DNA of 64,000 nucleotides from Oleiagrimonas sp. C23AA (lineage in GTDB: Bacteria; Pseudomonadota; Gammaproteobacteria; Xanthomonadales; Rhodanobacteraceae). The notes beneath the pieces were generated by a model that saw only the letters and a program-made list of their open reading frames with translations, ran no database searches and had not been told where the DNA came from. Below are positions 35,541 through 43,871 of this stretch, one piece after another. Both the position numbers and the translations under genes were made by a program. Position 1 is the stretch's first letter, and each line of letters opens with the position of its first letter. The stretch spans positions 233,372-297,371 of the forward strand of contig NZ_JAARLY010000006.1 in assembly GCF_011759385.1 (NCBI RefSeq), written 5' to 3'.

Positions 35541-36302
35541 TCAGCCGGTGGCCGAGCGGCCGCCGTCGACGTAAAGCACCTGGCCGGTCATGTAGCCGGC
35601 GCCCTCAAGCAGAAACTGCACGGTCTCGGCGATGTCGTCCGGCGTCCCGGTGCGGCCCATCGGTACGCGCGCCAGCAGCGCCTGTTGCGCGGTCTGGCTC
35701 TTGCCTTCCTCGGGCCAGCAGATGGCGCCGGGGGCAATGGCGTTGACGCGAACATCAGGGGCCAGCGCGGTGGCCAGGCCACGGGTCACGGCAATCAGTG
35801 CGGCCTTGGAGGCGGCATGGATGATGCCGTCCGGTTGCGGATGCTCGGCGTAGTAGTCGGCCAGATTGACGATGGCGCCGCCGCTGTCGCGCAGCGCCGG
35901 CGCCGCCTGCTGGGCCAGAAAGAACGGCGCCTGCGCATTGGTCGCCAGCAGCGTGTGCCACTGCGCGACGGTGGCGCTGGAAAGCGGTGTGTCGAAGAAC
36001 GCCGAAGCGTTGTTGATCAGGCCATCGAGCCGGCCAAAACGCGCCAGCACCGCCTCGATCAAGGCCTTGGGTGCGCTCTCGTCCTCAAGATCGGCTTGCA
36101 ACATCAGCGTGGAACCGGTGCGCGCTGCCTCCAGCTCGTCGACCAGTGCCTGCATGGTGTCGGCCGAGTGCCGGTAGTGCAGCGCCAGCGTGTAGCCGGC
36201 CGCATGCAGCCGGTGCGCGATGGCCGCACCGATGCGCCGGGCGGAACCGGTGATCAGCACCACGCCTGCGTCTTGTCGATCGGTTTTTGGACTGCGCTGC
36301 AC
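35541..36302 (-). CDS. Pteridine-reductase-like SDR with catalytic Tyr replaced by His
   Basis: A 253-residue short-chain dehydrogenase. The cofactor motif TGSARRIG (TGxxxRxG) is the pteridine-reductase form of the usual glycine motif, and NNAS follows at 97-100. In PTR1 the catalytic triad is Asp-(13)-Tyr-(4)-Lys. Here the matching residues are Asp149, His162 and Lys166 (IIHAASKAAL). The His codon, read from 35819, is CAT, one transition from Tyr. The fold and C-terminal GQVLYVDGGRS are intact. It would reduce dihydropterin or dihydrofolate with NADPH (FolM type); activity with His is uncertain. It uses a GTG start. It lies beside folB-folK. Confidence 0.85.
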   Translation of the reverse strand: MQRSPKTDRQDAGVVLITGSARRIGAAIAHRLHAAGYTLALHYRHSADTMQALVDELEAARTGSTLMLQADLEDESAPKALIEAVLARFGRLDGLINNASAFFDTPLSSATVAQWHTLLATNAQAPFFLAQQAAPALRDSGGAIVNLADYYAEHPQPDGIIHAASKAALIAVTRGLATALAPDVRVNAIAPGAICWPEEGKSQTAQQALLARVPMGRTGTPDDIAETVQFLLEGAGYMTGQVLYVDGGRSATG

Positions 36303-36337
36303 GGGGTGGCTATGCTCCGGTGGTTTGGATAAAGAGT

Positions 36338-37633
36338 GTGTCGCCGATCGTGGATCAGATCAAAGCGATTGTTGAAATCGACTGGGTGCAGACGGTGCTG
36401 GGCGCGCTGGCGCTGCTGCTGGTGGCCAAGCTGGCCGATATAGTTGCCAAGCGCGTGCTGCTGCGCGTGGCGCAGACCGTCAGCCGGCATACGGTATGGA
36501 CCTGGGACGATGCCTTCGTCGAGCATGGCGTGTTCAAGCGCCTGGCGCAGATGGTGCCGATGCTGGTGATCCAGTTCTGCGTGCGTTTCGTGCCGGGCAT
36601 TCCGGACAAGTACGACGCCATGGTGCGCAACGTGGCGTTGGCGTTTACCGTGTGGTTTGGCGTGCTGGCCGTCAGCGCCATGCTGTCCTCGGTGGAGACG
36701 CTGTACGCCAACACCGTCCACGGGCGCATGCGCTCGATCAAGGGCTACGTGCAGCTGATCAAGATCGTGCTGTTCCTGATCGGCATCATCGTGGTGATCT
36801 CGGCACTGGTCGATCGCTCGCCGCTGCTGCTGCTGTCCGGCTTGGGTGCGATCTCGGCGGTGCTGCTGCTGGTGTTCAAGGACACCATCCTCAGCCTGGT
36901 CGCCAGCGTGCAGATTGCCTCCAACGACATGCTGCGCGTGGGCGACTGGATCACCATGCGCGAGTTCAATGCCGATGGCGATGTCATCGACATTGCCCTG
37001 CACACGGTGAAAGTGCAGAACTTCGACAAGACCATCACCACTATTCCCACCTGGCGGCTGATTTCCGATTCGTTCCAGAACTGGCGCGGCATGCAGAACA
37101 CCGGCGCGCGGCGTATCAAGCGCGCGCTGTTTCTGGATACCGGCAGCGTGCGCTTCCTGGATGATGAGGAAGTGCAGAACCTTCGCCGTTTCCGCCTGCT
37201 CGACGACTATCTGGTGAAAAAGGGCGAGGAGCTGTCGGACTGGAACGGCCAGCTCGATGAAGGTTTTGGCGACAAGGTAGTCAATCGCCGTCGTCTGACC
37301 AATCTGGGTACGTTCCGGGCCTATGCGCAGGCCTACCTGGAGCACCACCCGCGGGTTGAGCACAAGCTCACCGCGATGGTGCGCCAGCTCGATCCGGGGC
37401 CGACCGGCGTGCCGCTGGAGATGTACTGCTTTGCCGACACCACCGACTGGGTCACCTACGAGGGTATTCAGGGCGACATGTTCGATCACCTGATTGCGAT
37501 CCTGCCCGAGTTTGGCCTGACCGTGTATCAGCAACCGTCGGGTACCGATATCCGCCTGGCGCTGGCCAAGCCGGACAAGGCGCTGCCCGACAGCGTGCAC
37601 GAAGGTTCGGAAGAGTCGGCCGGCGCCGGCTGA
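36338..37633 (+). CDS. Mechanosensitive channel of the MscS superfamily (YbdG/MscM type)
   Basis: About 431 residues with five membrane helices before the MscS core. The pore helix and following beta domain are seen in LLLSGLGAISAVLLLVFKDTILSLVASVQIASNDMLRVGDWI, with TTIPTWRLIS and FQNWRGM. The long cytoplasmic insert with EVQNLRRFRLLDDYL and NLGTFRAYAQAYLEHHP and the overall length match E. coli YbdG (415). It would release solutes on osmotic downshock. The start is uncertain: GTG 36338 is chosen because the upstream ATG (36287) overlaps the divergent SDR gene. Confidence 0.88.
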   Translation: MSPIVDQIKAIVEIDWVQTVLGALALLLVAKLADIVAKRVLLRVAQTVSRHTVWTWDDAFVEHGVFKRLAQMVPMLVIQFCVRFVPGIPDKYDAMVRNVALAFTVWFGVLAVSAMLSSVETLYANTVHGRMRSIKGYVQLIKIVLFLIGIIVVISALVDRSPLLLLSGLGAISAVLLLVFKDTILSLVASVQIASNDMLRVGDWITMREFNADGDVIDIALHTVKVQNFDKTITTIPTWRLISDSFQNWRGMQNTGARRIKRALFLDTGSVRFLDDEEVQNLRRFRLLDDYLVKKGEELSDWNGQLDEGFGDKVVNRRRLTNLGTFRAYAQAYLEHHPRVEHKLTAMVRQLDPGPTGVPLEMYCFADTTDWVTYEGIQGDMFDHLIAILPEFGLTVYQQPSGTDIRLALAKPDKALPDSVHEGSEESAGAG

Positions 37634-37693
37634 GCGCGGCGCCGGCCAGCTGCGTAGAATGGCCGGCGACATCAACGCGTGGGGAGTGGGGAC

Positions 37694-38545
37694 ATGTCAC
37701 GTTGGTCGCGTAGCTGGAGCCTGGTGCAGGCCAGCCTTGCGGTGCTGAAAAGCGATCGCCGGCTGCTGCTGTTTCCGTTGTTGTCGGGTATCTGCAGCCT
37801 GATCGTGGTGGCCAGCTTCATCGGCCCGATCGCCGCCTCTGGCGCGTGGCGGCACATGGATACAAGCGCTGGCGGCTGGGACGGCGTCTCGTATGTGGCG
37901 CTGTTCGTGTTCTACCTGCTGCAGTACACGGTGATTTTCTTCTTCAATACCGCGCTGGTGCTGGCGGCCATGGCCAGGCTGGAAGGGCGCCAGGCCAGTT
38001 TTGGCCAGGCGCTGCGCGAGGCCACCGGCAAGCTGCCGCAGATCCTGGGTTACGCGCTGATCGCGGCCACCGTCGGCATGCTTCTGCGCGCGCTGGAAGA
38101 GCGCCTGGGACTTTTGGGCCGAATCGTCATCGGCCTGCTGGGTGCGGCCTGGTCGGTGGCTACCTTCCTGGTGGTGCCGGTACTCGCTTCCACCAACGAA
38201 GGCCCGATCGACGCGGTGCGCCACAGCACGGCGCTGCTCAAGCGCACCTGGGGCGAGAACCTGATTGGCCGCTTCGGCTTCGGGCTGGCGTTCGGCGTGG
38301 CCATCTTCGTGTGGGTCATGCTGTCGATGCTCGCCGTCATGACCACCGTCAACCTGCACTGGCCGTGGCTGACCGGCGCCATGATCGGCATCGCCGTGCT
38401 TGGCTTCGTGCTGCTGGTGCTGTTGCAGTCGACACTGCAGAACATTTTCGCGCTGGCGCTGTTTCGCTATGCCGAATACGGCGAAACCGACAACGGTTTC
38501 GATGGCGCGCTGATGGAAGGCGCGTTCAACCCGCGTCGGCGCTGA
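37694..38545 (+). CDS. DUF6159-type six-helix membrane protein
   Basis: A 283-residue protein with about six hydrophobic helices (e.g. LLLFPLLSGICSLIVVASFIG, YVALFVFYLLQYTVIFFFNTAL, WLTGAMIGIAVLGFVLLVLLQS). It starts MSRWSRSWSLVQASLAVLKSDRRLLLFPLLSG, the recognisable start of DUF6159-like proteins. GGGGAC precedes the ATG at 37694. The function is unknown. Its last 20 bases overlap the end of the convergent EcsC gene. Confidence 0.75.
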   Translation: MSRWSRSWSLVQASLAVLKSDRRLLLFPLLSGICSLIVVASFIGPIAASGAWRHMDTSAGGWDGVSYVALFVFYLLQYTVIFFFNTALVLAAMARLEGRQASFGQALREATGKLPQILGYALIAATVGMLLRALEERLGLLGRIVIGLLGAAWSVATFLVVPVLASTNEGPIDAVRHSTALLKRTWGENLIGRFGFGLAFGVAIFVWVMLSMLAVMTTVNLHWPWLTGAMIGIAVLGFVLLVLLQSTLQNIFALALFRYAEYGETDNGFDGALMEGAFNPRRR

Positions 38546-39206
38546 GCCGGGTCACCGCTTCGGGTGATTCGGGGTGCTCGCCCACGGCCTCGACCATATC
38601 GGCCTGCACCTCGGTGTCATCATCGTTGAACAGCGTGATGGCGGTTTTGGCCACCTGCTGGGTGTCGTAGCGCGCGTACCAACCCACGCCAACGGCGCCG
38701 ATCAAGGGCAGCCAGCGCGAGACGCCGCGGCCGATGGCGCGCCGTGACAGGTGCAGGCCAATGTGCCGGGCCACACGTTCGATGCCGATGACCGTGGCGC
38801 GGCGAAACAACAGGCGGTCGCCGGCGCGCACCAGCAGGTCGCGCACTGCCTGCGCAGCGGTGTGGCGGAACAGGCAGTACAGCATCTGCTCGCGCCCCAG
38901 CGCGGCCTGGCGCCCATACACCGCGGCGATGTCGGCCACCATCTGCGCCTGGATACGCCACACCGCCACCAGTTCCGGCAGTACCGTGAGCCAGCCCAGC
39001 GGGCCGGGCGGCAGCGACAGCGAGCCGGCGGTGAGCGCGGCGCGGTGGGCGGCGGCGTCGGCAATGGCCTTGGCCTGCACCGCCGGCGAGCCTTCGCCGG
39101 GAGCGTGAGCACGCGGCACAGTGCCGACAAAGTCGAGCACGGCCTTGCCCAGCGTATCGGCCGGCGCCTGGCGTCGGGCCTGGATCTGTTGCGAGCGGGC
39201 AGTCAT
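38526..39206 (-). CDS. EcsC family protein
   Basis: About 226 residues. The central part (AHRAALTAGSLSLPPGPLGWLTVLPELVAVWRIQAQMVADIAAVYG) and GVSRWLPLIGAVGVGWYARYDTQQVAKTA fit EcsC-family proteins, which are Ala/Gly-rich with amphipathic helices. In Bacillus, ecsC is linked to an ABC exporter; here it is alone. The function is unknown. Two in-frame ATGs (39218, 39206) are possible, neither with a good ribosome-binding site. Confidence 0.75.
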   Translation of the reverse strand: MTARSQQIQARRQAPADTLGKAVLDFVGTVPRAHAPGEGSPAVQAKAIADAAAHRAALTAGSLSLPPGPLGWLTVLPELVAVWRIQAQMVADIAAVYGRQAALGREQMLYCLFRHTAAQAVRDLLVRAGDRLLFRRATVIGIERVARHIGLHLSRRAIGRGVSRWLPLIGAVGVGWYARYDTQQVAKTAITLFNDDDTEVQADMVEAVGEHPESPEAVTRLSADAG

Positions 39207-39360
39207 CTCAAGTGGCATCCTTCGGGTCGATCACCCTGCCACCATAACGCGTTGGCGTGTGAATGCGCCGGCAACGGCATTTGACCGTTCCGTTATCCTT
39301 GGGTGTTGTCCTTACCGTTTTTCGCATGCGCCGCGCGCGCGTGCTGCTTGCAGGAACGCC

Positions 39361-40551
39361 ATGCGCATCGAACTGCCCGAACCCAGCGCCGAGGAGCGCG
39401 AACACTCCGCCCGTCTGGCCCAGCTGTTGAGCGAGGAAATGGCCAGCGAAGGGCCAATGCCCTACGCGCGCTTCATGGAGCGCTGCCTGTACGCGCCGGG
39501 CCTTGGCTACTACAGCGCCGGCAAGCCCAAGTTCGGCGCCGCCGGCGACTTCATTACCGCGCCGGAGCTGGGCAGCCTGTTCGCGCAATGCGTGGTGCAG
39601 GCGCTGGCACCGACGCTGCGCGCGCTGGGGAACGCGGATTTTCTGGAGCTGGGCGGCGGCAGCGGCGCCTTTGCCGAGGCCGCGCTGCTGGCGCTGGCCG
39701 AACTGGGCACGGTGCCCGAGCGTTATCTGATTCTCGAGCCCAGTGCGGATCTGCGCGAGCGCCAGCGGCTGCGCTTGGAGGCGGCGTTGCCGCCCGCGCT
39801 GATGGCACATGTCGATTGGCTGGATCGCCCCTCCGAGCAGCCATGGAAAGGTGTGCTGTTTGCCAACGAGGTAATCGATGCGCTGCCGACCACGCGCTTC
39901 ACCCTGCGCGACGGCGAGGTCATGGAGCAGCACGTGCACATGGGCGAGGACGGCCGCTTCGGTTGCCAGGATCGTCCCGCCGACATGCTGGTCAGCGCGG
40001 CCGTGCGCCACCTGGAGCGCGATCTGGAACGCCCGTTTGCCGATGGTTATCGCTCCGAGGTGCTGCCGCAACTGCCGTTCTGGATGCAGGCGGTCGCCGG
40101 CACGCTGGAAGCCGGTGCGATGCTGTTTGTCGACTACGGTCATCCGCGCCAGGAGTATTACCGCGAAGATCGTGAGGACGGCACCCTGCGCGCGTTTTAT
40201 CGCCATCGCGTGCATGGTGACACGCTGGCCTGGCCCGGGCTGCAGGACATTACCGCTTCGGTCGATTTCACGGCGCTGGCCGAGGCCGGCAACAGCGCCG
40301 GCTTTGCCGTGGCCAGCTACCTGCCACAGGCACAGTTCTTGATTGCCGCCGGTCTGCAGCAGGCGTTCGAGACCGGTTATGCCAACGCTCCGGACGAGGC
40401 CGCGCGTTATGCGCTGGCCCAGCAGGTCAAGCACCTGACGTTGCCGGGAGAAATGGGCGAGCACTTCCAGGCCATGCTGTTTGCGCGTGGTATCGAACCG
40501 CACGCCTTGCACGCCGACGTGCTGGCCGCCGACCAAGGTGGGCGGCTTTAA
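39361..40551 (+). CDS. MidA/NDUFAF7-family class I SAM-dependent methyltransferase
   Basis: A 396-residue COG1565 protein. The N-terminal [24 protein letters not shown] and [21 protein letters not shown] motifs are diagnostic. They are followed by the SAM-binding [12 protein letters not shown] and [12 protein letters not shown] (acidic second motif). The mitochondrial member dimethylates an Arg of complex I subunit NDUFS2; the bacterial target is not established. AGGA precedes the ATG. The TAA overlaps the cca stop in a shared TTAA (40548-40551). Confidence 0.9.
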   Translation: MRIELPEPSAEEREHSARLAQLLSEEMASEGPMPYARFMERCLYAPGLGYYSAGKPKFGAAGDFITAPELGSLFAQCVVQALAPTLRALGNADFLELGGGSGAFAEAALLALAELGTVPERYLILEPSADLRERQRLRLEAALPPALMAHVDWLDRPSEQPWKGVLFANEVIDALPTTRFTLRDGEVMEQHVHMGEDGRFGCQDRPADMLVSAAVRHLERDLERPFADGYRSEVLPQLPFWMQAVAGTLEAGAMLFVDYGHPRQEYYREDREDGTLRAFYRHRVHGDTLAWPGLQDITASVDFTALAEAGNSAGFAVASYLPQAQFLIAAGLQQAFETGYANAPDEAARYALAQQVKHLTLPGEMGEHFQAMLFARGIEPHALHADVLAADQGGRL

Positions 40552-41798
40552 GCGTCGCTGGCGGGCGCGCGGGTCAGTGATGCCTTGAGCTCGGCGATGG
40601 CCTGTTCACGCGCGCCCTGCATGGCCTGGCCGATGGCCGGGCCGCGCAGGCCCTGTTCGACGAAGGGCTGGGCGGTGACGCCGGCGGCGGCGACGCGCGC
40701 CTGACGCAGGTAGTCGGCCTGCGGGTAGGCATCATCCTGATGGCCCAGCCGGCCGCGCTTGTCGGCCTCGCAGGCGGCGAGAAACGTGTCCAGCCGGGCG
40801 GGGCGGCGCAGTGCGTCCAGCCGCTCCAGCAGGCGCAGCACCGTCGCCGGTTTCAGCTCGAAGGCGCGATGTGCGTTGAGGTGATCCCGGCACACATGCT
40901 CGGCCAGCGCGGCGTGTTCGGAAGGCACCTTGAGCCGTGCGCAAAGCGCCCGTAGCGGTGCGATGCCGGCCTGTTCGTGGCCGATGTGGCGCGGCAGCAC
41001 ATCGGCAGGCGTCAGCGCCTTGCCCAGGTCGTGCGTGAGCGCGCAGAACGCCACCAGGTCATCGCCGGCGGCCAGTTGCGCGGCGGCATCAAGCACCATT
41101 TCCTGGTGCACGCCGGTGTCGATCTCGGGATGGAACTCAGCCCGTTGCGGCACGCCGTAAAGCGCATCGATCTCGGGGAACAGCACTGCCAGCGCGCCGC
41201 AGCGGCGTAGCACTTGCAGAAAGGCCGAAGGGCACGGCTCGGCCAGCGCCTTGCGGGTTTCGGCCCAGACGCGCTCAGGCACCAGGTGGTCGACTTCGCC
41301 ATCGGCGACCATGCCCTGCATCAGCGCGCGGGTGTCATCCGATTCGGCAAATCCCAGCGGCGCGTAGCGCGCGGCAAAGCGTGCCAGACGCAACACGCGC
41401 ACGGGGTCTTCGGCAAAGGCGGGCGAGACGTGATGCAGGCGCCGGGCCGCGAGGTCTTGCTGGCCGCCGAACGGATCGATGATGGCACCGTTCTCGTCCT
41501 CGGCCATGGCGTTGATGGTCAGGTCACGCCGCTCCAGATCCTGTTCCAGCGTGACGTTCGGATCGGCCTGGAAATCAAAGCCGTGATAGCCGCGGCCGGT
41601 CTTGCGCTCGGTGCGCGCCAGCGCGTATTCCTCGCCGGTGTCTGGATGCAGAAAGACCGGGAAATCCTTGCCCACCGGCTTGAAGCCGCGTTCGAGCATG
41701 ATCTGGGGCGTGGCACCGACGACCACGAAATCGCGGTCGGTAACGGCACGTCCCAGCAGTTTGTCGCGGACCGCGCCGCCGACCAGATAGATACGCAT
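40548..41798 (-). CDS. cca: Multifunctional CCA-adding tRNA nucleotidyltransferase
   Basis: A 416-residue enzyme that builds or repairs the 3' CCA of tRNAs. The catalytic head is [25 protein letters not shown], with the DRD metal ligands, then [15 protein letters not shown]. An HD phosphohydrolase domain follows ([22 protein letters not shown]), as in the gammaproteobacterial multifunctional type (E. coli 412 aa). The ATG at 41798 gives the family N-terminus. It is the last gene of the slt-qor-SDR-cca strand run, after a 155-base gap. Confidence 0.96.
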   Translation of the reverse strand: MRIYLVGGAVRDKLLGRAVTDRDFVVVGATPQIMLERGFKPVGKDFPVFLHPDTGEEYALARTERKTGRGYHGFDFQADPNVTLEQDLERRDLTINAMAEDENGAIIDPFGGQQDLAARRLHHVSPAFAEDPVRVLRLARFAARYAPLGFAESDDTRALMQGMVADGEVDHLVPERVWAETRKALAEPCPSAFLQVLRRCGALAVLFPEIDALYGVPQRAEFHPEIDTGVHQEMVLDAAAQLAAGDDLVAFCALTHDLGKALTPADVLPRHIGHEQAGIAPLRALCARLKVPSEHAALAEHVCRDHLNAHRAFELKPATVLRLLERLDALRRPARLDTFLAACEADKRGRLGHQDDAYPQADYLRQARVAAAGVTAQPFVEQGLRGPAIGQAMQGAREQAIAELKASLTRAPASDA

Positions 41799-41953
41799 GT
41801 GGGCGATTGTGCCATGTGCCCGGCGTGATTTAAGTGCGCGCTGGCGCGAGGGGGCGGTCAGCATGGTCTGCCGCCAGCGGCCTGTCCCCGGCAATCAGTC
41901 CGCATCAGTGGGGCGCGCCCGGTACCTGTTCAGCGCCGGCCTGGTGATATGGC

Positions 41954-42856
41954 TCAACGGCCGCCACTACCCAGCAAGCTGGCCAGCATCGGCTGGAAGT
42001 GATGCGGGGTGATGCCCAGCGCGGCCAGGCCGTCGTGGCGTCCCACCGAGTCGGTACGCAGCGACAGGAAGTTGTCCAGCGACATCGGCTTGCCGGGCAG
42101 CAGGCCGGCCACTTGCGCCTGCAGGCGGCCCAGGCTGTCGGGCAGGCCCAGAATCAGCCGATGCATGTGGCCGGCTTCGGCCACCATGCGCACGATCTGT
42201 TCCAGCGTGAACACGTCCGGGCCGTACAGCTCCAGTGTGCTGCAGCGGCTGATGCGCGAATCGGCCACCGAGCGCGCGATGGCGGCGGCGACATCGCCGG
42301 CATACACCGGCGCCATGCGTGACTGCGGGCGCGCCAGCGGCAGCACCGGGCTCAGTTTCAGCAGCTTGGCAAAACGCGTGACCAGGCCATCGCCGCGGCC
42401 GAAGATCACGCTGGGCTGGTAGATAGTCCAGATCAGGTCAGAGGCCTTGACCCGAGCCTCGGCCTCACCGCGCGTTTTCAGGTAGCGCGACAGTCCCTGG
42501 CCGGCCTTCAGCGAGCTCATCTGGTGCAGGCGCGAAACTCCGGCGCTGTTGCAGGCGGCGATGACGTGCTCGGTCAGTTCCACGTGCGCGCGCTGAAACG
42601 TGGCGCGGCCGGTCTCGTTGAGAATGCCGACCAGGTTGATCACCGCATCGGCACCGGCGAAGTGTCCGGTCAGCGCCTGGCGGTCGTAGACATCGGCGCT
42701 GTGCATGCGCACGCCGGGCAGCACCGCCAGCGCGCGCTGGCGATTGCGATTGCGCGAGAGCAACAGCAGCTGGTGTCCGTCGGCGGCCAGACGCGGCACC
42801 AGATAGCTGCCGACAAAGCCGGTGGCGCCGAGCAGGACGATGCGCTTGGGTTTCAT
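41954..42856 (-). CDS. NAD(P)-binding atypical SDR (complex I NDUFA9-like)
   Basis: A 300-residue Rossmann protein. The N-terminus IVLLGATGFVGSYLVPRL has the TGxxGxxG motif of atypical SDRs. Other conserved parts are GADAVINLVGIL, SRLHQMSSLKAG, the YLKTRGEAEARVK segment (catalytic Tyr replaced, as in NDUFA9-like members), and FGRGDGLVTRFAKLLK. It is probably a redox-sensing or assembly factor rather than an active dehydrogenase. It lies 15 bases downstream of the quinone oxidoreductase gene. Confidence 0.85.
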   Translation of the reverse strand: MKPKRIVLLGATGFVGSYLVPRLAADGHQLLLLSRNRNRQRALAVLPGVRMHSADVYDRQALTGHFAGADAVINLVGILNETGRATFQRAHVELTEHVIAACNSAGVSRLHQMSSLKAGQGLSRYLKTRGEAEARVKASDLIWTIYQPSVIFGRGDGLVTRFAKLLKLSPVLPLARPQSRMAPVYAGDVAAAIARSVADSRISRCSTLELYGPDVFTLEQIVRMVAEAGHMHRLILGLPDSLGRLQAQVAGLLPGKPMSLDNFLSLRTDSVGRHDGLAALGITPHHFQPMLASLLGSGGR

Positions 42857-42871
42857 CAGGCCGGGTGCTCC

Positions 42872-43858
42872 TCAGGCAAGTTCCAGCACAATCTTGCCGA
42901 TATGGCCGCCGTTTTCCAGCAGACGGTGGGCCTGGCTGGCCTGCTCGAACGGCACGCGGGCATGGATCAGCGGCGCAAACTCGCCCGCGTCCAGTCGTGG
43001 CCACACCTGGTGACGCAGCTGGTCGGCAATGACCGCCTTGGCCTGCGCCGATTGCGGACGCAGGGTGGAGCCGCTCAGGCGCAGGCGCTTTTGCATCATG
43101 GTCATCAGGTCCAGCGTGACCTCGCGCCCATGCTGGGTGGCGATCTGTACCAGCCAGCCCTCCGGCGCCAGCACTTTTAGATTGCGCGCGAAATAGTCGC
43201 CACCAATCATGTCCAGCACCACGTCGACTCCGCGCCCTTGCGTGGCCTGGTCGATCACCTGGACAAAGTCCTGGTCGCGGTAGTTGATGGCCTGCGCGCC
43301 GAGCTGGCGGCAGCCATCCAGCGTGGTCTGGCTACCGGCGGTGGCGAAGGTCTTGACGCCGAACGAGCGCGCCAGCGTCAGCGCCGTGGTGCCGATACCG
43401 CTGGCGCCGCCGTGCACCAGCAGCGACTGGCCAGAGGCCAGCTGCGCGCGCATGAACAGGTTGCTCCACACCGTGAAATAGGTTTCTGGCAACGCGGCGG
43501 CCTGCGCCCAGTCCAACGGCGCCGGCTTGGGCAGACACTGGCCGGCCGGCACGCACACGTACTGGGCATAGCCTCCGCCGTTGCACAGCGCGCACACGGC
43601 ATCGCCGAGCTGCCACTGGCTGACGTTGTCACCCAGCGCGTCGATCTCGCCGGCCACTTCCAGGCCGGGAAGGTCCGAAGCGCCGGGCGGCGGTGGATAC
43701 TTGCCGGCACGCTGCATCAGGTCGGGCCGATTGACGCCGGCCGCACGCACGCGGATGCGAACTTCACCGGCGCCGGGCGTGGGCCGCTCGCGTTGTGCGG
43801 GCGTCAGTACGTCCGGGCCGCCGGGGCGGCTTATCTCGATCACCTGCATGTCAGTCAC
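42872..43858 (-). CDS. NAD(P)H-quinone oxidoreductase (zinc-free MDR, PIG3 type)
   Basis: A 328-residue medium-chain reductase. It has the GroES-like N-terminal domain (GEVRIRVRAAGVNRPDLMQRAGKYPPPPG, GLEVAGEI), the coenzyme domain LLVHGGASGIGTTALTLARSFG, and GRGVDVVLDMIGGDYFARNL. Catalytic zinc ligands are missing, as in quinone reductases. The GTG start at 43858 is chosen because AAGGAGG lies five bases before it. It starts 13 bases after the slt stop. Confidence 0.92.
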   Translation of the reverse strand: MTDMQVIEISRPGGPDVLTPAQRERPTPGAGEVRIRVRAAGVNRPDLMQRAGKYPPPPGASDLPGLEVAGEIDALGDNVSQWQLGDAVCALCNGGGYAQYVCVPAGQCLPKPAPLDWAQAAALPETYFTVWSNLFMRAQLASGQSLLVHGGASGIGTTALTLARSFGVKTFATAGSQTTLDGCRQLGAQAINYRDQDFVQVIDQATQGRGVDVVLDMIGGDYFARNLKVLAPEGWLVQIATQHGREVTLDLMTMMQKRLRLSGSTLRPQSAQAKAVIADQLRHQVWPRLDAGEFAPLIHARVPFEQASQAHRLLENGGHIGKIVLELA

Positions 43859-43871
43859 GATCGCCTCCTTG

